Assembly (NCBI GenBank): GCA_005777315.1
Contig: SXMN01000298.1
Span: 1-39,753 of the forward strand
Source: Verrucomicrobiales bacterium
GTDB lineage: Bacteria; Verrucomicrobiota; Verrucomicrobiia; Limisphaerales; F1-12-MAGs170
Direction: 5' to 3'
DNA length: 39,753 nt
Positions 27,445 through 36,610 of this stretch are shown here, in pieces. Position numbers and translations under genes: made by a program. Position 1 is the first letter of the stretch, and each line of letters opens with the position of its first letter. The notes under the pieces are model-generated. The model saw nothing but the letters and a program-made list of their open reading frames with translations. It made no database searches and had not been told where the DNA came from.

Positions 27445-28134
27445 ATGTTTCAAGCAATCGACCTTTTCGACCTCGCACAAACGGAGCACGCCGCGATTTT
27501 CGATGGATGTTCATTCGTATGGGATGCGCTGAAGAAGATCCATGATCGCACCCTGGCACATCTCAAGGCGCATGGCTGCGGCTCCCGCTATCAGGGACCG
27601 GCTGTCGTGGGTGAGAACGTGTTTATCGGTGAGGGAACGGTGGTCGAGCCAGGCGCATTGATCAAAGGCCCGGCGATCATTGGCCGCAATTGCCAGATCC
27701 GGCACAACGCATACATCAGGGAGGACGTGATCATTGGTGACAACTGCGTGATCGGAAATTCCTGCGAATTGAAGAACAGCCTGATCTTCAATCAATGCCA
27801 GGTGCCTCACTTCAATTACGTTGGCGATTCGATCCTTGGGTACAAGGCTCATCTCGGTGCGGGAGTGAAAATCTCGAACTTCAAAATTGTTCCTGGCAAC
27901 GTGACGGTCGATAAAGACGGTGTTCCGTACGACACCGGCTTGAGGAAATTTGGAGCGTTGATAGGGGACCAGGCGGACATCGGCTGCAATGCCGTTCTCA
28001 ATCCGGGTTCCATTATCGGCCGCGGGGCGTGGATTTACCCCAATGTGACGTGGCGTGGAATTCTTCCTGAACACATGATCGCCAAGAACAAATGCACGGT
28101 GGATGTGGTGATGCGCCGCCCAAGGCAAACTTGA
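27445..28134 (+). CDS. Left-handed beta-helix (hexapeptide repeat) acyltransferase/GlmU-like protein
   Basis: A 229-residue protein. After an N-terminal helix pair (about 1-45, MFQAIDLFDLAQTEHAAIF), the rest is hexapeptide repeats: VVGENVFIGEGTVVEPGALIKGPAI (residues about 53-77) and then ENVIIGDNCVIGNSCELKNS-like coils up to about 200. The pattern YVGDSILGYKAHLGAGVKISNFK strongly resembles the C-terminal domain of GlmU and related sugar-nucleotide enzymes, but there is no nucleotidyltransferase domain. A stand-alone nucleotide-sugar or acyl transferase is most likely; the substrate is unknown. Confidence 0.78.
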   Translation: MFQAIDLFDLAQTEHAAIFDGCSFVWDALKKIHDRTLAHLKAHGCGSRYQGPAVVGENVFIGEGTVVEPGALIKGPAIIGRNCQIRHNAYIREDVIIGDNCVIGNSCELKNSLIFNQCQVPHFNYVGDSILGYKAHLGAGVKISNFKIVPGNVTVDKDGVPYDTGLRKFGALIGDQADIGCNAVLNPGSIIGRGAWIYPNVTWRGILPEHMIAKNKCTVDVVMRRPRQT

Positions 28135-28282
28135 TGCCTGCCAGCATTTTGGAATCAGGGAGTTCTATCGATGAACCGTCTTGGTGGGCTGGGTGTTGCC
28201 TGCCAGTCAGGAATGTTGAGGGAATTGTTTCGTTCTCACCATCGCTCCGGTGCTCTGACGCTGAGGAGCCTTCAGTTCGTGG

Positions 28283-30469
28283 ATGTGCCCGTCCGAGTTC
28301 TCGCCAATGATCAGCGTCGTGGACAATGCTGGAGGTGGTGTTGCAGGCCTCGTGTCACAGGTGGGCGAAATCTTCTCGCAATCCGGGATGCTGTCCCGCG
28401 CGAGCAACTTCGAGTATCGCCCGCAACAGCAACAGATGGCCGTGGCGGTGGCTCGCGCACTCGAGGATCGCGAGCATCTGCTCGTCGAGGCTGGCACAGG
28501 AGTTGGCAAGAGTCTGGCCTACCTGGTTCCTGCCATTCTTTTTGCGGTTGCCAACAAGAAGAAGGCGATCATTTCCACCCACACGATCAACCTGCAGGAG
28601 CAGTTGATTGGAAAAGATCTTCCGATGCTGGAGCACGTCCTTCCGGTGCCTTTCAGCTATGCGATGCTCAAGGGGCGTCAAAATTACCTTTGCTCGCGAC
28701 GGCTCTCGAAGGCCATGCAGCAGGCAGACCAGCTCTTCACCTCGCCCGAGATTGAAGAACTCAAGCGCATCTACGAATGGTCCAAGACCACCGCCGACGG
28801 GAGCTTGTCAGACTTTGAAATCGAGCCGGATCACAAGGTCTGGTCGCAGGTTTGTTCCGAGCGAGGGCTCTGTTCACCGAAGCTTTGCGGTCACTTGTCT
28901 GAGTTTGGGCAGAAGGGCGGCACCTGTTTCTTTCAAAGAGCGCGCAACCAGATTCTCTCCACGGACGTGCTGGTATTGAATCACACCTTGCTTTTCACGC
29001 TTCTTGGTGGAGTGAGCGAGGAGAATCAGGGAGGCATCCTCTTCAAGAATGATTTTGTCGTGTTCGATGAAGCCCACACCGTCGAGCACGTGGCCTCGCG
29101 GCACATCGGATTGAGTGTTTCCAGCGGACAAATGCGCTTTGCCCTCAACCGGCTTTACAACAAGCATACTGGAAAAGGCCTGCTGACAACATTGCGCCAG
29201 GGAAAATCCATCAACCTCGTGGACGAATTGCTGGAGGAGGCCGGCAAGTTTTTTGATTCCGTCGAGGCAGTCTGCGATAATTTGATGGAAGAACGTCCAG
29301 CATCGGACCGTTTCGGAGGCAGACGCCAGCCAGAAAGCGGGCCTGCCCGAGCCTGGACAGAACTGCGGATACGACGGCCTGACCTGGTCCAGGACTCGGT
29401 GACTCTCCCTATTCAACGGCTGCGCGAAGCTGTGAGCGAGCTGATCAAGATGACGGAGGACAAGGACACGGGACTGGAGCTTCTGGAATGCAATCAGCGA
29501 CTGGCAGAATTACGTCTTGAGATCGCCACATTTCTTAGCCAGTGCGAGCCGGATCACGTTTATTGGGTCGAACGTTCGGGTAAATCGCAGCGCAATCTTT
29601 CCCTGAATGCGGCTCCGGTTGACGTGGCGGAATACCTGCGCCGCCGCCTTTTCGGAAGCGAAACATCTGTCGTGATGACCAGCGCAACCCTCGCGACAAA
29701 GCTCACCGCGCCCACTCAAACCAAGGGCACCTCGGAACCGGTGCCGGGCGAGACGATGGTTTCGGAAGTCAAAGGTTCCGCGATGCGCCGCGATGGAGGG
29801 CTTCAATACTTCTCCCGGCGAGTGGGTAGCGAGCGGGCGGTTCAATTGCAGACCGGATCGCCGTTCGATTACGAGAGGCAGATGAAGGTGTTTTTGCCAA
29901 AGAAGATGCCGGATCCTCGTGATTCCGGCTACCGCGCCGCGCTCATCCATTGGATCGAACATTTCGTCGGCCAGACTCATGGGAAGGCATTCGTCCTGTT
30001 CACGAATTTCAAGCTGATGCTTGATCTGGGGGAGGCGATGGCGCCGTTCTTCAAGAAACTCGGCGTCGCCTGCTTCATTCAAGGCACCGGAACGCCACGC
30101 ACGATGATGCTGGAGAAATTCAAGGAGGACGTGGATTCCGTTCTGTTTGGAACGGACAGTTTCTGGCAGGGTGTGGATGTTCCCGGGGAAGCGCTGTCCA
30201 ACGTCATCATCACGCGGTTGCCATTCGCCGTGCCGGACCACCCATTGATCGAGGCGCGCATCGAAGCCATCGAAGCACGTGGCGGGAATTCGTTTTCCGA
30301 ATTCTCGTTACCCGAGGCGATACTCAAGTTCCGACAGGGCGTCGGTCGTTTGATTCGGACAAAGACCGATTCCGGGATCGTCGTGGTGCTCGATAATCGA
30401 GTGCTCTCGACTCGTTACGGGCAGAGCTTTTTACAGGCCCTGCCCAAGTGTCCGGTGGAAATTGTGTAG
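28283..30469 (+). CDS. dinG: DinG/XPD-type iron-sulfur DNA helicase
   Basis: An ATP-dependent 5'-3' superfamily 2 helicase, 728 residues. Walker A is EAGTGVGKSLAYLVPA (about 72-88). Four cysteines at about 191, 197, 202 and 215 (VCSERGLCSPKLCG and GGTCFFQ) fit the Fe-S cluster site of the XPD/DinG family. The DEAH box is near residue 262 (VFDEAHTVEH). C-terminal motifs include FVLFTNFKLMLDLGEAM, FGTDSFWQGVDVPGEAL, and the motif VI region FRQGVGRLIRTKTDSG. ATG 28283 is used; ATG 28307 is also possible. It precedes the CRISPR locus by about 250 bases on the same strand but is a common housekeeping repair enzyme, so I infer no link. Confidence 0.9.
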   Translation: MCPSEFSPMISVVDNAGGGVAGLVSQVGEIFSQSGMLSRASNFEYRPQQQQMAVAVARALEDREHLLVEAGTGVGKSLAYLVPAILFAVANKKKAIISTHTINLQEQLIGKDLPMLEHVLPVPFSYAMLKGRQNYLCSRRLSKAMQQADQLFTSPEIEELKRIYEWSKTTADGSLSDFEIEPDHKVWSQVCSERGLCSPKLCGHLSEFGQKGGTCFFQRARNQILSTDVLVLNHTLLFTLLGGVSEENQGGILFKNDFVVFDEAHTVEHVASRHIGLSVSSGQMRFALNRLYNKHTGKGLLTTLRQGKSINLVDELLEEAGKFFDSVEAVCDNLMEERPASDRFGGRRQPESGPARAWTELRIRRPDLVQDSVTLPIQRLREAVSELIKMTEDKDTGLELLECNQRLAELRLEIATFLSQCEPDHVYWVERSGKSQRNLSLNAAPVDVAEYLRRRLFGSETSVVMTSATLATKLTAPTQTKGTSEPVPGETMVSEVKGSAMRRDGGLQYFSRRVGSERAVQLQTGSPFDYERQMKVFLPKKMPDPRDSGYRAALIHWIEHFVGQTHGKAFVLFTNFKLMLDLGEAMAPFFKKLGVACFIQGTGTPRTMMLEKFKEDVDSVLFGTDSFWQGVDVPGEALSNVIITRLPFAVPDHPLIEARIEAIEARGGNSFSEFSLPEAILKFRQGVGRLIRTKTDSGIVVVLDNRVLSTRYGQSFLQALPKCPVEIV

Positions 30470-30626
30470 CCGAAGCGGAATCTCCAATGTCATCCACCAC
30501 CGGACTGGGTGGGCCTGGAGAATATCATTGGCGCGAAAATGGTTGGATACTTTCCACCTCCCATCTCTGTTCCACACAAAGCATATTGTTTCGAGAGATG
30601 TATTCGGCTCCATCGCCGACTACGAT

Positions 30627-30656
30627 TTGATCCAAGAAACAAAACGGCACTATGGA
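30627..30656 (+). promoter_or_regulatory. Weak candidate promoter for the cas operon
   Basis: TTGATC at 30627 and TATGGA at 30651 are spaced by 18 bases, resembling a sigma-70 promoter, and lie about 65 bases upstream of the first cas-type frame. Chance occurrence is quite possible. Confidence 0.2.
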
Positions 30657-30722
30657 AATCTGGTCTGGCAGCGGATAGGTGCGGCAGCTATTAACGAACT
30701 CACACACCAATAGAGCCTCAAC

Positions 30723-31115
30723 ATGAACCGCATCTATCAGGGCAAAGTCACACAGGTCGAAATTCCTGATCTGAGCATCCTCTCAGCCTCGAATTCCTTC
30801 TCCGCATCCGATGGGGAGAAGGTGGCCGAAGGCCGGATGAGGTGTTCGCCGGCAAAGTCTCGAAACCAAACATGGCTGCTGTTTCATCGCGACACGGACG
30901 AGGCGCGCCGGCTCACGGGGCGGATTCCAGAATTGCGCGAGCAGGTGGAGGCGGAAATCACCGCGTGCGCGGGCTGGCCCGTGGAGGAACAGAAGCGCCG
31001 TCCGAAAAGCGCGGAACTGTTGGAATACGAAAAACTCCGCGCGGAACAACGGCAGCAATGGCAGGACACGCTCTGGCAGCATCACCAGCTTTTTCAGGAC
31101 GCGGTGGATTTCTAA
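30723..31115 (+). pseudogene. Relic of a Cas12b N-terminus (130-codon frame)
   Basis: The frame starts MNRIYQGKVTQVEIPD, which closely matches the opening strand of Cas12b proteins as I recall them (for example NRIYQGRV in the Opitutaceae effector), and ends TLWQHHQLFQDAVDF then TAA; the family continues past this point with NYYLVAL. So the frame covers only the first Cas12b segment and then stops. Between these parts, residues about 20-45 are encoded by a REP-like palindromic insertion (30796-30842) that keeps the frame open. The full effector starts 12 bases after the stop with its own, different version of the same region (TTNELFQDGVCYY). I read it as a remnant of a second, related effector gene. 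A small expressed protein cannot be excluded. Confidence 0.65.
30796..30842. repeat. REP-like palindrome pair inside the Cas12b relic
   Basis: CCTTCTCC at 30796-30803 pairs with GGAGAAGG at 30815-30822, and a second small hairpin GGCC-GAA-GGCC follows at 30824-30834. The segment reads like the dispersed 'agaaggtggccgaaggccgg' intergenic repeats seen in many genomes. It sits in frame within the relic and probably inserted after the gene lost function. Confidence 0.5.
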
Positions 31116-31127
31116 ACGATCAATTTT

Positions 31128-34100
31128 ATGGCTGGTGAACTCTACAGAACCTACGAAGTCCTCATCGAGCAAAGCGTTCATCGGACGCACCCCAAACGAG
31201 GGAAAACCAACAAGACTGACGCGTACAAAGCGGACGTGCATCAAGCCCTGGTCACCACCAATGAACTGTTTCAGGACGGGGTGTGTTACTACACAATCAT
31301 GCTTGCGGGTTTGGCGGGCGAGGCGAAGAACAAGAAGGGCCGTTTGCTGAATCCGCTATGGAAGGAGTTCACGAAAGGCAAATACAAGGACCAAGCTAGG
31401 AAGGTCATTCAACGCTTTGCGAGTCGATACGCTGCTTGTGCTGCCCTGACAGACGCCGCCGGATTTCTGGAACAGTTCCTATTTCCAAGCGACGTCGCTA
31501 AATCAGTGGCCGAATTCAAAAAGGCTGAAATGGCCAACGACACTTATCGTGTCGTAGAACAGCAGGCGGTCAAAACTGATGGAGATGGAAAAATTGAGGA
31601 AAGCGAGGCTTTGAACGAGTTCGCCAGTTCTTGGACTTCCATTCTGTGCGATCCCGAGAACGAAACAGGCGTTCCTGGCACTGGGATTCTTGACCAGATG
31701 CACAGGGACATACTGATAGAACCTCCCAAACTTGATGCGGCGATTGATGCCGCGCTCCAAGAAGCGAGCCAATGGTGCCGTGATTCTGCCGAGAAAAAGC
31801 AGCAGGCAAAGTTGGCCGCGATGGTAAGAAAACGGGACGAGGCAATGGCAAAGGCCAAAACTGAAAAAGCAGGCGTCAAGAAACGTGACGAGTGGCAGGC
31901 GAAGATTGAAAAAGAGAAGGCAGCACACACAGCTGCGAACAAGGAGGATAAGAAAAACGCGGAGAATGCGTTCAGCACGTTGCGCGATGCGCTCACGGAT
32001 GGCCTCCGGTATGACGAACAGAAGCACGGCCATTCGCCTGAGTCACATGCTGCAATTGAAGAAACACTGCGAGAAGTCGCGGGACGGCTTTCGACAGCGA
32101 CACCGGGCATCAACCGGATACGATACGGCAGCCGGGATAACTCACTTGAAGGAGTCCTCCTTCGGTACTGGTGGATTCACAAGCATGTCTCTCCTGGCAA
32201 GAATCTAACAAACGAGGTGCTTGCGACGGCAAAAGCAGCCACCAAAAAAGACCTCGACCTCTATCTCACGGACAAGGCTCAAACGCCAAAGCAACCTCCT
32301 CAGCTAAATGATCGACCGATAACCGATGCGCCATTCGCCGCCTCCCACAAGTGCGCCTTTCCAATGTTTTTGAAAGGCGTGGCAGGCGTAGCCCACAAAG
32401 ACCGCTCTCCTTGGTGGGATCTCGACAAGGCAGCGTTCATGTACGCGGCAGATGACGTCTTCAAATACAAGCGCCGCACGCAAGAGCGGCAGGACAAGTT
32501 CAACAAGCTGAACTGTCTTGTTCAAATGGGAGAGGAGCAGGATGGGATTAGTGAACTCCAACCTGAAAACAGCCCGACCGGAAAAATGTTGACCGTGAAG
32601 GGAATGAAATCCGACCCGAGGCGCACCAAAATCATGGCCTTGCTGAAGGGCTTGGCATCCGACAAGGGATTGGAGGGCGCGTATGGGCTACGGCCGGGCA
32701 CCATCGGCGGATGGGCTGATGTCCGGGAAGTGCTTCTTGAACTTGAAACCAAGGCAAACAAGCAGGGCCGCAAATTGAAAGAGGATGAATTGGTTGCCGC
32801 TGTGGACAAGTGTCAGGAGGAGAACCGTCAAGGTTTTGGCAGCGCAGATTTCTTTCACGAGCTTTGCGATCCTGACTACCATCTCATCTGGTCAAAAGCA
32901 GGGGAGGAGACTGCACAGGCGAAAGCGAATCAAATAGGTGACTTCGTGTGGCATTACGTCCGGTTCCTCGAACGGAAGGATGAGGTCGCGGGGCTTCAAG
33001 AATTGGATTCAGAACGAAACGCGAGAAAGGATGACAGCGGCAACGTGATTCTGCGGCCAATTTCGTACACCTTCCCTGGACTGGAAAACCGGCACGGCGA
33101 GATCAGCCAGCGGCATTTCAACTTTAAGGCGAATTTGAACGAGGATTTCACGTTCGAGAAGTTGCTCACCAAACAGGAGAGCGACGGCAGAACCACCTAC
33201 AAACTTGTTGAGTCGGACGAATCGCGCACAGTCAGGCTCGCGGCTCGGCGGTTGAAGCGCGACAAGATCATGACTCCAGGTGGGCAGAGTGTGAACGCTC
33301 TTTGGTGTCCGCCGCTGGTTTTCGGGACAGGCCAGAAACCGAACGCAGGCAAAATGAAGAAAGAGGGGGGCGAGGAAAAACCTCTCAAAGTCAGCTTTAG
33401 TTTGGATGTGGACATGGAGCAGGCGGTGAATGAGTGGCGGACAGTCCACTTGAAAGTGCAACTCCCTGTTTCCTTTACCGAACTCAACAAAACGACGAGA
33501 AGCGAGAAGAAAGACTGGGGAGAAAGCCTTGAGCCGATGAAGGATGGGATGAAGCGGTTCTTCCGCTGGCCGATTGACCGTCTCAGCAAAGCACTGGCTA
33601 CCGTTACTGCCTTGAAGACGCATCCAACATGGGAAAACCACACGCAAACCATCGATGCCTATTTGAGCAGAATTACTGGCCAGACGACGAATGCCCAAGG
33701 CAAGGCACTTGCCAAAGAGATCGAGGAGGCGGCCAAGGAAGTGAAGGATGACCGAAGCAAACAATCGGTTGAATGGGCAACCAAGACTTTGAAGGGTTTG
33801 GGTGAAAAGGTTTGGTGCCAGGAGAAGGACAGCAATCCAACCATCCTCTCTGTCGATCTTGGCAATCGCTTCTGTGCCGCTTTTGCCCGGCTACAGGTTC
33901 ATCGAGATGGCAGTGCGGAAAATCGAGGCAGAATGATCTCGCCCGACAACGAATGGAATGAACCGATCTTCGCACGGGTCGTTGAGCAGGGCATTTTGCG
34001 TCTGCAAGGAGAGGATGCCTGGGTTTGGGATCATCAGCGCGATGGCAGCGGCAAGTGCATCAAGGACAGTGTCGGAGAATTTGTTTACGAAAAGCGTAAA

Positions 34101-36281
34101 GAGGAATACGGCAACAACGGTAGGGGGCGATTCCCAAAGACGGATGAAATTGCGAAGTTTGAAGCGCTGGCCGATGCGGTACTTCCCGTTGACCGCACAC
34201 CGATTCGCGCCGTCGAGACAATGACCATCCCGGAAATGGGGGATCACTTGCTCTGGAGGCTACGCAGGCGGATTAGCCGCACGCGGAATCTATTCAAGTT
34301 ACGCTGGTGGGTGCATCCTGACGCACGGAAGCGGAACCCGAACACGGGCCACTACGACCAAGATTTTGATCCAAAGGAGCGAGACGAACAAAAGTCCATG
34401 GTGCTGCAAATGCTGGCGCGCAGCTACACCCGCCCGAAGCGAGAGGAAGACGAAACGGAGGACGGCGTTTATGAACGGTTGCGTTTGAAACTCGCGACCG
34501 AGGGGGAGTGGAAAGAGAAATTTGCCAATCTCGTTGTCGAAACTGATCCAGACTCGAGAGAAAAATCTAAATCCAAAAGGAAAAGCAAAGACGCAGTACG
34601 CGAAATCTGCCGTGGCTGGACAATCCCGAAAGCAAAATGGGACGAGTTCCGGACACTGCTGGAGACAGAATTGGCGACTGTGCTTGATCCTCAGCAGCTC
34701 GAATCTTTGATGAAGGGGTGGAAGGGAATTGGTGCATCCTGTGAAAGCAACGGCTGGAAGACGCTCCGTTCATCGCTCGAATCAGGCAGGACCGCTAAGA
34801 AGGATTTCACTCATCGACTTTCGTCCACCAGCTTGCTGCTATGCACCGCAACGGAGTGGTGTCTCCCGGTGCGAAAACGACGCTGGCATTGGAAGGCGGA
34901 TGCCAAGGAGCCGCAACTATTCATGGGCGAACACGGACCAAGGGACGAAGACTGCGAAGCCCCGCAGCACGTTCCTCTCATTCAAGGAATGCGCGGGCTT
35001 GCGCTACGCCGTTTGGATCAGATGCTGAATCTTCGGCAACTTTGGCAGAGTTTTGCCAAGATCGAACGGCGATGGTTGCAAGCAGGGCGTGGTGTAAATG
35101 ATCTGGTGATTAAGCGTGACGATGAGTTGCACGATTCCTGCCCCGATTTGTTGAAAAAGAGCAACGATCTCCGCGAACAACGTGTGTATCAGACAGCGCA
35201 CTTGATTCTGACCGAAGCACTCGGTCTGCAATTGAAAAATCCAGTCAAGGTGGAGCGTGATGGGAAGACCAAGAAAGAACTCAAGAACGAGATCGATTTG
35301 CATGGCGACTACGAGCGTAAGCAGTTGAATGGACAGGATGCGCCACGTTGCAGTGTCATCGTGCTGGAAGACCTCAGCCGCTATCGCACCAGTCAGGAAC
35401 GCACTCGCTCGGAAAACTCGCGACTCATGGAATGGGCGCATCGAAAAATTGTCAGCAAGCTGGCTGACATGGCGAAGCCCTTCGGCATCACTCTCATGCT
35501 GGTAGATCCTGCTTGGTCATCACGATTCGACTCAAGGACAGGCGTGGCGGGAATTCGCGTGAAGGAAGTCAAACGAGGCTTCGAGAACGACATGCCATTC
35601 GCCGCATGGCGGAAGAGAGTCAAAGCAGATGGCACGCCCGACGAACTCGCCACGCTGGTTGGGGACACAATAGAGCTGTTCAATGGCATCCCGGAAGACG
35701 AGCAGAAAGATAAGAAAAGAACACTGCTCATCCCTGTGGAAGGTGGAGAGAGATTCCTGCCGGCGGGAGCCGCCAATGGTGGAAAGGAAACTCTTAATGC
35801 GGACAAAAACGCCGCCGTGAACATCGGACTCCGGGCGCTGGCCCATCCCGACCGATTGGACATCTTTCCTCGTTTCCGCACGGTGAAGAAAGCAGATGGA
35901 ACCGTAAAAGCGCTAAACAGGCGCGGATATTTCGCCTCACTTCCAGAGGATGATGCGGGACGTGAATTGCGAGTGGACTGGAGCAGCGAGAGGGCAGTGC
36001 AAACATCGGCAACTGAGAGCAACGGAGACAACGGTGATGACGTAGTGGCTGAGTCATCAGAATATCCTGATTACTTTGCGGTACAGCCCGGCACAACGGA
36101 TTTTGGTGTTCAGTGCGCAGACAAATGCCACAGAACCAACGGTGCCGCGCGGCAAAGGCTGGGTGATTTTATTGCTTACGAGCGACCTCTATTTTTGAAA
36201 AGAGTTCAGCAAATCTGCTCGAAGCGGATTGAAGACATCAACACCGCGCGATGTGCAGTTTGGAGCCCTAAAACAATGTGA
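31128..36281 (+). CDS. cas12b: Very large Cas12b-like type V CRISPR effector
   Basis: RNA-guided DNA endonuclease candidate, 1717 residues; known Cas12b proteins are mostly about 1100-1500. The split RuvC nuclease is complete: RuvC-I ILSVDLGNRFCAAF (D910), RuvC-II CSVIVLEDLSRYRTSQERTR (E1414) and RuvC-III LNADKNAAVNIGLRAL (D1559). Family blocks include ELFQDGVCYYTIM (about 46-58), FPMFLKGVAG with a KRRTQERQDK helix (about 410-460), YGLRPGTIGGW (about 522), LREQRVYQTAHLILTEALG (about 1350) and RSENSRLMEWAHRKIVSKL with SSRFDSRTGVAG after RuvC-II. Compared with the well-studied 1129-aa enzyme (D570, E848, D977), about 340 extra residues precede RuvC-I and about 225 lie between I and II. The extra parts include a lysine/glutamate-rich coiled coil (about 220-285) and a charged insert (about 1090-1210). 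cas4-cas1 and cas2 lie downstream. Confidence 0.9.
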   Translation: MAGELYRTYEVLIEQSVHRTHPKRGKTNKTDAYKADVHQALVTTNELFQDGVCYYTIMLAGLAGEAKNKKGRLLNPLWKEFTKGKYKDQARKVIQRFASRYAACAALTDAAGFLEQFLFPSDVAKSVAEFKKAEMANDTYRVVEQQAVKTDGDGKIEESEALNEFASSWTSILCDPENETGVPGTGILDQMHRDILIEPPKLDAAIDAALQEASQWCRDSAEKKQQAKLAAMVRKRDEAMAKAKTEKAGVKKRDEWQAKIEKEKAAHTAANKEDKKNAENAFSTLRDALTDGLRYDEQKHGHSPESHAAIEETLREVAGRLSTATPGINRIRYGSRDNSLEGVLLRYWWIHKHVSPGKNLTNEVLATAKAATKKDLDLYLTDKAQTPKQPPQLNDRPITDAPFAASHKCAFPMFLKGVAGVAHKDRSPWWDLDKAAFMYAADDVFKYKRRTQERQDKFNKLNCLVQMGEEQDGISELQPENSPTGKMLTVKGMKSDPRRTKIMALLKGLASDKGLEGAYGLRPGTIGGWADVREVLLELETKANKQGRKLKEDELVAAVDKCQEENRQGFGSADFFHELCDPDYHLIWSKAGEETAQAKANQIGDFVWHYVRFLERKDEVAGLQELDSERNARKDDSGNVILRPISYTFPGLENRHGEISQRHFNFKANLNEDFTFEKLLTKQESDGRTTYKLVESDESRTVRLAARRLKRDKIMTPGGQSVNALWCPPLVFGTGQKPNAGKMKKEGGEEKPLKVSFSLDVDMEQAVNEWRTVHLKVQLPVSFTELNKTTRSEKKDWGESLEPMKDGMKRFFRWPIDRLSKALATVTALKTHPTWENHTQTIDAYLSRITGQTTNAQGKALAKEIEEAAKEVKDDRSKQSVEWATKTLKGLGEKVWCQEKDSNPTILSVDLGNRFCAAFARLQVHRDGSAENRGRMISPDNEWNEPIFARVVEQGILRLQGEDAWVWDHQRDGSGKCIKDSVGEFVYEKRKEEYGNNGRGRFPKTDEIAKFEALADAVLPVDRTPIRAVETMTIPEMGDHLLWRLRRRISRTRNLFKLRWWVHPDARKRNPNTGHYDQDFDPKERDEQKSMVLQMLARSYTRPKREEDETEDGVYERLRLKLATEGEWKEKFANLVVETDPDSREKSKSKRKSKDAVREICRGWTIPKAKWDEFRTLLETELATVLDPQQLESLMKGWKGIGASCESNGWKTLRSSLESGRTAKKDFTHRLSSTSLLLCTATEWCLPVRKRRWHWKADAKEPQLFMGEHGPRDEDCEAPQHVPLIQGMRGLALRRLDQMLNLRQLWQSFAKIERRWLQAGRGVNDLVIKRDDELHDSCPDLLKKSNDLREQRVYQTAHLILTEALGLQLKNPVKVERDGKTKKELKNEIDLHGDYERKQLNGQDAPRCSVIVLEDLSRYRTSQERTRSENSRLMEWAHRKIVSKLADMAKPFGITLMLVDPAWSSRFDSRTGVAGIRVKEVKRGFENDMPFAAWRKRVKADGTPDELATLVGDTIELFNGIPEDEQKDKKRTLLIPVEGGERFLPAGAANGGKETLNADKNAAVNIGLRALAHPDRLDIFPRFRTVKKADGTVKALNRRGYFASLPEDDAGRELRVDWSSERAVQTSATESNGDNGDDVVAESSEYPDYFAVQPGTTDFGVQCADKCHRTNGAARQRLGDFIAYERPLFLKRVQQICSKRIEDINTARCAVWSPKTM

Positions 36282-36286
36282 ATTGA

Positions 36287-36383
36287 GCCATGAGCGACGC
36301 CCCGGTTCAAACGCAGGCCGGACTGGAAACGCAACCGCCGTTGCCGGTGCGCCGTTTGCACAACTTCATCTATTGCCCGCGGC
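36287..36383 (+). pseudogene. Duplicated 5' fragment of cas4-cas1
   Basis: Ninety-seven bases, starting 5 bases after the effector stop, repeat the start of the full cas4-cas1 gene (copy at 36928-37024). Both encode the same first 31 residues (MSDAPVQTQAGLETQ through NFIYCPR), but five bases differ, all synonymous (GCC/GCT, CTG/CTT, CAA/CAG, TTG/CTG, CGC/CGT). After 36383 the sequence switches abruptly into the end of hicA. The fragment lacks all of the nuclease domain, so it cannot work as Cas4. Confidence 0.85.
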
Positions 36384-36391
36384 GGAATCGT

Positions 36392-36610
36392 TCAACGAAA
36401 CTCGTCCACGCTCAGGCCGCTTCCCTCAATGATGCTTTTGAGTGTGCCGATGGGAATGGGTTTGTTGCCGTGCATGGCCACGATCACTTGCCGCCCATTG
36501 GCGTGACGCCATTTTTGGTGGCTTCCTTTTTGGCTGATTTGCGCGAAGCCGTGGCGTCGGAGAACTCGGATGACGTCCTTGGCGCTGCAAACTGGAAACC
36601 GCTCGCTCAC
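36392..36610 (-). CDS. hicA: HicA-type mRNA interferase toxin
   Basis: A 72-residue toxin of the HicA family, which cleaves mRNA using a conserved histidine. The double-stranded-RNA-binding-like fold shows AKDVIRVLRRHGFAQISQ, then GSHQKWRH with the catalytic histidine H31, and PIPIGTLKSIIEGSGLSVDEF at the end. I choose the GTG at 36610, which overlaps the hicB stop in a GTGA arrangement; the frame is open further upstream but only inside hicB. It lies antisense to the cas operon, its stop only about 9 bases from the cas4 duplicate. Confidence 0.85.
   Translation of the reverse strand: MSERFPVCSAKDVIRVLRRHGFAQISQKGSHQKWRHANGRQVIVAMHGNKPIPIGTLKSIIEGSGLSVDEFR

Noticed and set aside
28171..28755. 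194-codon plus-strand frame overlapping the helicase start
   Set aside because: It lies mostly in another frame of the dinG gene; low-complexity arginine/glycine-rich translation typical of a shadow.
28283..30469. Considering the DinG-type helicase as part of the CRISPR locus (as in type IV systems)
   Set aside because: It has the ordinary length and motifs of the housekeeping helicase, and about 250 bases and a possible promoter separate it from the cas genes; no type IV genes are present.
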